Assembly (NCBI GenBank): GCA_964386975.1
Contig: CAYLUS010000006.1
Location: 1-64,000, forward strand
DNA: 64,000 nt
From: UBA6136 sp964386975
Lineage (GTDB): Bacteria > Pseudomonadota > Gammaproteobacteria > Methylococcales > Methylococcaceae
Direction of reading: 5' to 3'
How positions within the stretch are numbered: the stretch's first letter is position 1; the number at the start of each line of letters is the position of its first letter. Shown here piece after piece: positions 59,597 through 64,000 of the stretch. Made by a program: the position numbers and the translations under genes. The notes beneath the pieces were generated by a model that worked only from the letters and a program-made list of their open reading frames with translations, made no database searches and was not told the DNA's origin.

Positions 59597-60967
59597 TTAG
59601 GGAGAGGGCGCCAACAATCGGCCGATATCCAGATAGAAGCCGAGCAACATGAGGGAGATCAGGATGGCCATGCCGACCTGTTGAAAGAGCATCTGGGTTT
59701 TTTCAGAAAGCGGCCTGCCCATGAGGGCCTCCAGCCCAAAAAAGACCAGATGCCCCCCGTCGAGGACGGGGATCGGCAAGAGATTCAGAACGCCAAGACT
59801 GATACTGACCAGCGCGAGGAAGTGCATGAAATGACCAAATCCGAGACTCGCCGACTGACCTGCATACTGAGCAATACTGATCGGTCCGCTGAGGTTGTCG
59901 ACCGCCGCCCGCCCAACCAGCATCTTGCCGGCCATTTTCACCGTCGCCAGCGAGTAATCATAGGTGCGCTCTGAGGCTGCCCTCAGCGCCTCCACGGGCC
60001 CCAGTCGGTAATGCACGATCATGGCCTGACTTAAGGCCTCAGGAATGTGGACAATGGCCCCGACCCGACCATACGCACCCTCCTTGGATTCCACCCGTGA
60101 AGGGGTCACGCTGATCGTGAGGCGCGCACCATCACGCTCGATGCGATTGATCACTGCCTGCTCGGGGTGGGACCTGACCCACTCCACCCACTGTTTCCAG
60201 TGCGCAACCGGCTTGCCATCCATGGTCAGCAGCCGATCGCCTGCCCGAAGGCCCGCCTTTTCGGCAGGACTGCCTGGCTCAACACGCTCCAGCACAGGCT
60301 CAATCGGGGGATCGTAAGGAGTCAGACCCAGACGCTTGAAGAGCGCGTCCGGTTTCTCGGCTGCCGCAGCCACCAAGGCGATTTGAAGGTTTCTATGGAC
60401 CCCCTCTTTTGAGGTAACCTCGACCTGAATGGGTGCCTCGTCCAGTGCGCGCTCCATGATGTGGCCAACAGCCATTGACCACGTCGGTGTCTTGCGCCCC
60501 TCCACAGCGAGGATCTCATCACCCGGCTTGAAACCGGCCTGCGCCGCGACACTGGCTGGATCCAGATCACCCACTAACGGCCGGGTACCGGTCTCTCCCA
60601 AAAAAAGCGATCCCCAGTAAATCAGAATGGCCAGCAGGAAGTTGGCCACGGGTCCTGCAGCGACGATCGCTGCCCGGGAAAGGACCGGTTGGCGGTTGAA
60701 GGCAAATTTGAGATCGGCATTGGCGACCGGCGCCTCACGCTCATCCACCATGCGAACATAGCCACCGAGCGGCAGGATTGACAGCGTAAACTCCGTGTCA
60801 TCCGGGGACTTCTGGCGACGCCAGATGACACGGCCAAACCCCAGCGAAAATCGGAGCACCTTGACGCCCAGCTTGCGGGCCACCCAGAAGTGGCCGTACT
60901 CGTGGACTGCGATGAGGATGACGAGTGCGACGAAGAAAAAGAAAACAGTATGGGCAATGGATGTCAT
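59597..60967 (-). CDS. rseP: Site-2 zinc metalloprotease RseP
   Basis: 456 residues. The zinc site HEYGHFWVARKLGV lies in the first membrane segment, with the third ligand in NLLPIPVLDGGHLVFFG. Two PDZ domains separate them (DPASVAAQAGFKPGDEILAV and EPGSPAEKAGLRAGDRLLTM). It cuts the membrane segment of RseA after DegS-type cleavage, releasing RpoE, both encoded about 26 kb away in this window. It lies downstream of dxr. Confidence 0.95.
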   Translation of the reverse strand: MTSIAHTVFFFFVALVILIAVHEYGHFWVARKLGVKVLRFSLGFGRVIWRRQKSPDDTEFTLSILPLGGYVRMVDEREAPVANADLKFAFNRQPVLSRAAIVAAGPVANFLLAILIYWGSLFLGETGTRPLVGDLDPASVAAQAGFKPGDEILAVEGRKTPTWSMAVGHIMERALDEAPIQVEVTSKEGVHRNLQIALVAAAAEKPDALFKRLGLTPYDPPIEPVLERVEPGSPAEKAGLRAGDRLLTMDGKPVAHWKQWVEWVRSHPEQAVINRIERDGARLTISVTPSRVESKEGAYGRVGAIVHIPEALSQAMIVHYRLGPVEALRAASERTYDYSLATVKMAGKMLVGRAAVDNLSGPISIAQYAGQSASLGFGHFMHFLALVSISLGVLNLLPIPVLDGGHLVFFGLEALMGRPLSEKTQMLFQQVGMAILISLMLLGFYLDIGRLLAPSP

Positions 60968-60989
60968 TCAGGCATTCAGGGATGAGACG

Positions 60990-62174
60990 TTAACCGGCTA
61001 ACTTTTGAATGTAGGTCCGCGCCACTTCTCTGGCCTTGCGATCGGCCTCCAAAACCTCAGGAATGTCTTTGGCGTGGGTAACTGCAATCTGGTCCATGCA
61101 GTGACGAATCACGTCCGGGATGGCCGTGAAACGAATCCCCCCGTTTAAGAAGCAATCCACCGCAATTTCATTGGCCGCATTCAAAATGGCCGGCATGGTT
61201 TCTCCTGCTTCAACTGCCTCGTAGGCACGCTTAAGACACGGGAAACGGTCAAAGTCTGGCGCTTCAAAATCAAGTCGTTTGACCGAGAAAAGGTCCAAGG
61301 GTTCGGCGCCGGAGTCAAATCGTTCAGGCCATGCCATCGCGTGTGCGATCGGGATTCGCATGTCAGGGTTACCCATCTGCGCCAGCACGGTCCCATCCAC
61401 ATAATCGACCATTGAATGGATGACACTCTGCGGATGAACGACGACCTGCACTTTGGAAGGGGGTGCATTAAACAAAAGGCACGCCTCGATCAATTCAAGA
61501 CCCTTGTTCATCATGGTCGCTGAATCAACCGAAATTTTGCGACCCATGACCCAATTCGGGTGCGCTACCGCTTCATCCGGGGTGACATGGTGAAGGGACG
61601 CCAGATCCTTCCTGAGGAAAGGCCCTCCAGAGGCCGTCAACAGAATACGACGAACTTCGGGTGCATCCCGACCGGCATGATAATTGGCCGGCATACATTG
61701 AAAAATGGCGTTGTGCTCACTATCGATGGGCAACAAATCCGCACCTGATTCGGCGACGGCGGCCATGAACAGGGGCCCTGACATGACCAGCGCCTCCTTG
61801 TTGGCCAAAAGGACCGTCTTGCCGGCTCTTGCTGCCGCAAGGGTTGGCAGCAAACCGGCCGCACCGACGATGGCGGCCATGACAGAATCGACTTCATCCA
61901 GCACGCTGACCGTCTCAAGGGCTGATGCCCCGGACAGAACCTCCGTGCGGGTATTGCCTGCCGCTCGGAGTCCCGATCGCAACTCGGTCGCGGCGACCTC
62001 ATCAATCATCACCGCAAAGGCCGGCTTGAACCTTAGACACTGTTCAAGCATGCGCTCTACGTTGCGCTGCGCCGTTAATGCGATGACCCGATACCGATCC
62101 GGATGTCGCCCTGCGACATCCAGTGTGCTGACACCAATCGATCCGGTCGAACCGAGAACGCAAAGACCTTTCAT
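60990..62174 (-). CDS. dxr: 1-deoxy-D-xylulose 5-phosphate reductoisomerase
   Basis: 394 residues. The NADPH site is CVLGSTGSIGVSTLDVAGRH, the metal and substrate site includes LLPIDSEHNAIFQCMPANYH, and HPNWVMGRKISVDSATMMNK and NAANEIAVDCFLNG follow. It makes 2-C-methyl-D-erythritol 4-phosphate in the MEP isoprenoid pathway. It is two bases from cdsA. Confidence 0.96.
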   Translation of the reverse strand: MKGLCVLGSTGSIGVSTLDVAGRHPDRYRVIALTAQRNVERMLEQCLRFKPAFAVMIDEVAATELRSGLRAAGNTRTEVLSGASALETVSVLDEVDSVMAAIVGAAGLLPTLAAARAGKTVLLANKEALVMSGPLFMAAVAESGADLLPIDSEHNAIFQCMPANYHAGRDAPEVRRILLTASGGPFLRKDLASLHHVTPDEAVAHPNWVMGRKISVDSATMMNKGLELIEACLLFNAPPSKVQVVVHPQSVIHSMVDYVDGTVLAQMGNPDMRIPIAHAMAWPERFDSGAEPLDLFSVKRLDFEAPDFDRFPCLKRAYEAVEAGETMPAILNAANEIAVDCFLNGGIRFTAIPDVIRHCMDQIAVTHAKDIPEVLEADRKAREVARTYIQKLAG

Positions 62175-62176
62175 GC

Positions 62177-63235
62177 CTAATTGACCCGCGGGTTGGTTTT
62201 TTGGGTTGACTTGGGTTTCAAGGGGGCTACCGGCTTTTTCACCGGCGCTGCGGGGGCGGGTGCCGCCGGTTCCGCAGGGGCCGCCTCTTCGGCGGATTCA
62301 CCAGGCACTTCCATCGGCCCATCAAAGTGATGGTCGCTTGGCATGGTTTCAAGCGATGGCATATTCTCTTCCCCCAAGACCAACTCCGGCGCCTGCGCCG
62401 GGCCGATCTGCAAGAAAATCGGGATCAGCAGAGAGCCTGCATAAAAAACCGCAACACCGGAGAGCAGGCTGTCGATCCGATCAAGGACTCCCCCATGGCC
62501 AGGCAGAAGTCCACCACTGTCCTTGACGCCTCTGACTCGCTTCGCCAGGCTTTCGACCAGATCCCCACAAATCGAAAAAGCCACGGTCATGACCGAAAGA
62601 AAGACAAAATCCACCTTGCTCATGGTTTCAAGATCAGCGACAAACCCCACGACGATGGCAAAGCCGACGGCGGCAAACAGGGCCCCGTAAACGCCTTCGA
62701 CCGTCTTGCCGGGGCTGATAGCCGGGACCAGTTTGGTGAAACCCCAGTTCTTGCCGGTGAAGTAGGCCGCAATGTCTGCCAACCAGATCAGTAGCAGCAG
62801 GTAGAGCACCTGAAACGATGAAAAATTGAGTCGCAACCAGACCATGAGCGCCCAACCACTGAACAGGATGAAGAGACCCGCACCAAGACGCGCCGCCCAG
62901 GGATAGGGGTAAGGGACCAGTTTTTCCGGAAACCGTCGAAACGCCAATCCCCACAGCGCCCACCAAACTACCGCAGTTCCATAGAACCAGATCGGGAGTT
63001 CCCCCGGCGCCCAATAAAGGGCAAAAACACGCGCCAGAACCATAAGACTCAAAAGCCCTGCCAGAAACAGCACGCGACCCTTGGCTTCAAGCGCACAAAG
63101 CCCACCCCATTCCCAGGCGGCTAGAAGGATGAAAAATCCCCAAAGTGCAGCAAAGCCGTCCGCAGGCAGCCACCACACGGCGGCGATGATCAAGGGCGCG
63201 AGGATACTTGCGGTAATGATGCGGTTTCTTAACAT
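62177..63235 (-). CDS. cdsA: Phosphatidate cytidylyltransferase with a Pro/Ala/Lys tail
   Basis: 352 residues. About eight membrane segments contain the CdsA signature GDLVESLAKRVRGVKDSGGL followed by LPGHGGVLDRIDSLLSGV. It makes CDP-diacylglycerol from phosphatidate and CTP. Unlike the common ~270-residue form, it has ~75 extra residues after the last membrane segment, an acidic stretch (LVLGEENMPSLETMPSDHHF), then Ala/Pro-rich and Lys-rich sequence (APAPAAPVKKPVAPLKPK) ending in NPRVN. The tail is presumably disordered and cytoplasmic. Confidence 0.93.
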   Translation of the reverse strand: MLRNRIITASILAPLIIAAVWWLPADGFAALWGFFILLAAWEWGGLCALEAKGRVLFLAGLLSLMVLARVFALYWAPGELPIWFYGTAVVWWALWGLAFRRFPEKLVPYPYPWAARLGAGLFILFSGWALMVWLRLNFSSFQVLYLLLLIWLADIAAYFTGKNWGFTKLVPAISPGKTVEGVYGALFAAVGFAIVVGFVADLETMSKVDFVFLSVMTVAFSICGDLVESLAKRVRGVKDSGGLLPGHGGVLDRIDSLLSGVAVFYAGSLLIPIFLQIGPAQAPELVLGEENMPSLETMPSDHHFDGPMEVPGESAEEAAPAEPAAPAPAAPVKKPVAPLKPKSTQKTNPRVN

Positions 63236-63268
63236 GGTGTGATCCGTCGGGAACGTGAAAGGGACCTC

Positions 63269-64000
63269 TTAAGGGGTCTTGATTCGGTCAATTTGGTCGC
63301 CGGTGTAGCCAAAGCGTCGCTGGCGACTGGCGAAACTGTGAAGCGCCTCTTCGAAGGCCTTCTCATCAAAGTCGGGCCACAGGAGCGGGGTAAAGTAGAG
63401 CTCGGTGTAGGCCAACTGCCAGAGCAGAAAGTTGCTGATGCGCTGCTCACCACCGGTGCGGATGAAAAGATCGGGCTCGGGGAGATCAGCGAGCACCATC
63501 GCCGACTCCAGCACTTCGGGGGTGATGGCAGCAGGCGCCAACGTCCCGCTTTGCACCTGTTCAGCCAATTTTCGTGCGGCCTGAGTTATATCCCAACGTC
63601 CGCCGTAATTTGCGGCGATGACCAGTTGCAGCCGGGTGTTCGCCGCCGTCATGGCTTCGGCCTCGGCGATTTTTTCACGAAGCACCGGGGCGAACGCCTC
63701 ACGATCGCCAATGATCCGAAGGCGCACGCCATTTCGATGCAGCTTTTGGGTCTCGCGCTCGAGACTGGCCATAAATAGCTCCATCAACAGGGAGACTTCC
63801 TGAACCGGGCGCCGCCAGTTCTCGCTGCTGAAAGCAAACAGAGTGAGCACTTCAATGCCACGTTCGATGCACTTCTCGACCGTCTTGCGCACCGAGGTGA
63901 CGCCGGCCTTGTGACCTGCCGGCCGCGGCAAATATCGGGATTTAGCCCAGCGACCGTTGCCATCCATGATGATGGCCACGTGACGTGGCAACCCCGGATC
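63269..64000 (-). CDS. uppS: Undecaprenyl pyrophosphate synthase (5' end cut by window)
   Basis: At least 240 residues. The motifs are RHVAIIMDGNGRWAKSRYLP, GHKAGVTSVRKTV, FAFSSENWRRPVQEVSLLME and DLFIRTGGEQRISNFLLWQL followed by LYFTPLLWPDFDE. The readable frame begins with a TTG at 63991, but relatives have ~15 more residues before RHVAIIMDG and the frame is open to the window edge, so the true start is outside. It makes the C55 lipid carrier for peptidoglycan and O-antigen. It is 33 bases upstream of cdsA. Confidence 0.94.
   Translation of the reverse strand, partial: DPGLPRHVAIIMDGNGRWAKSRYLPRPAGHKAGVTSVRKTVEKCIERGIEVLTLFAFSSENWRRPVQEVSLLMELFMASLERETQKLHRNGVRLRIIGDREAFAPVLREKIAEAEAMTAANTRLQLVIAANYGGRWDITQAARKLAEQVQSGTLAPAAITPEVLESAMVLADLPEPDLFIRTGGEQRISNFLLWQLAYTELYFTPLLWPDFDEKAFEEALHSFASRQRRFGYTGDQIDRIKTP

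Overview
The window reads as chromosomal DNA of a gammaproteobacterium or close relative. The gene order is typical of that group: nadB divergent from rpoE-rseA-rseB-mucD-lepA-lepB-rnc-era-recO-pdxJ (the Pseudomonas-type arrangement), cinA-recA-recX-alaS-lysC-csrA-tRNA-Ser, rpsP-rimM-trmD-rplS, and uppS-cdsA-dxr-rseP. The lpxA-gnnA-gnnB-lpxB cluster matches the arrangement described from Acidithiobacillus ferrooxidans, but I cannot name the genus. Base composition is moderately GC-rich except for one clearly AT-rich island at about 2.5-3.8 kb. I see no rRNA, CRISPR array, complete insertion sequence or prophage.

Region by region: (1) 1-3.8 kb is an accessory, type VI secretion-like segment. 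It holds a partial gene, an uncharacterised helical-repeat protein, a PAAR-like tip protein whose Rhs body has decayed by a stop codon and frameshifts, and an AT-rich papain-like cysteine peptidase gene, a plausible effector. (2) 3.8-9.9 kb (minus strand) holds a membrane Ser/Thr kinase, a caspase-fold lipoprotein with Sel1 repeats and coiled coil, and a passenger-less autotransporter barrel. (3) 10.0-19.7 kb (minus) is a tightly coupled glycan operon: SDR, GT4, O-antigen-ligase-like protein, GT2, GNAT-like protein, GIPC-transferase-like propeller and acyltransferase-3. It ends in a PQQ-propeller fused to three heme-c motifs. (4) 19.7-24.5 kb carries mrcB, folE, dusA and a coiled-coil membrane protein. 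(5) 24.5-34.0 kb is the pdxJ to rpoE envelope-stress and housekeeping block. (6) 34.2-37.6 kb (plus) carries nadB, a quinone oxidoreductase and a Sel1 protein. (7) 37.5-41.9 kb is mixed: ppnP, two unknowns (one a P-loop ATPase), a thioredoxin-like protein, a YgjP-type metallopeptidase and greB. (8) 41.9-45.9 kb is the lipid A cluster. (9) 46-56 kb carries xerD, ogt, the rplS operon, tRNA-Ser, csrA, lysC, alaS, recX, recA and cinA. (10) 56-64 kb carries mutS (plus), then a dsbC-like gene, rseP, dxr, cdsA and the 5'-truncated uppS.

Envelope functions dominate. RpoE/RseA/RseB/MucD and RseP form the sigma-E stress relay, with rseP about 26 kb away from the sigma factor. LpxA/LpxB with GnnA/GnnB predict lipid A built on a diamino sugar. 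PBP1B, UppS, CdsA, Dxr and LepB supply peptidoglycan, undecaprenyl, phospholipid, isoprenoid and export functions. The glycan operon should build or modify a surface polysaccharide. The kinase-caspase pair is the most system-like uncharacterised module. The unclassified ATPase and the heme/PQQ hybrid are the next most unusual genes.
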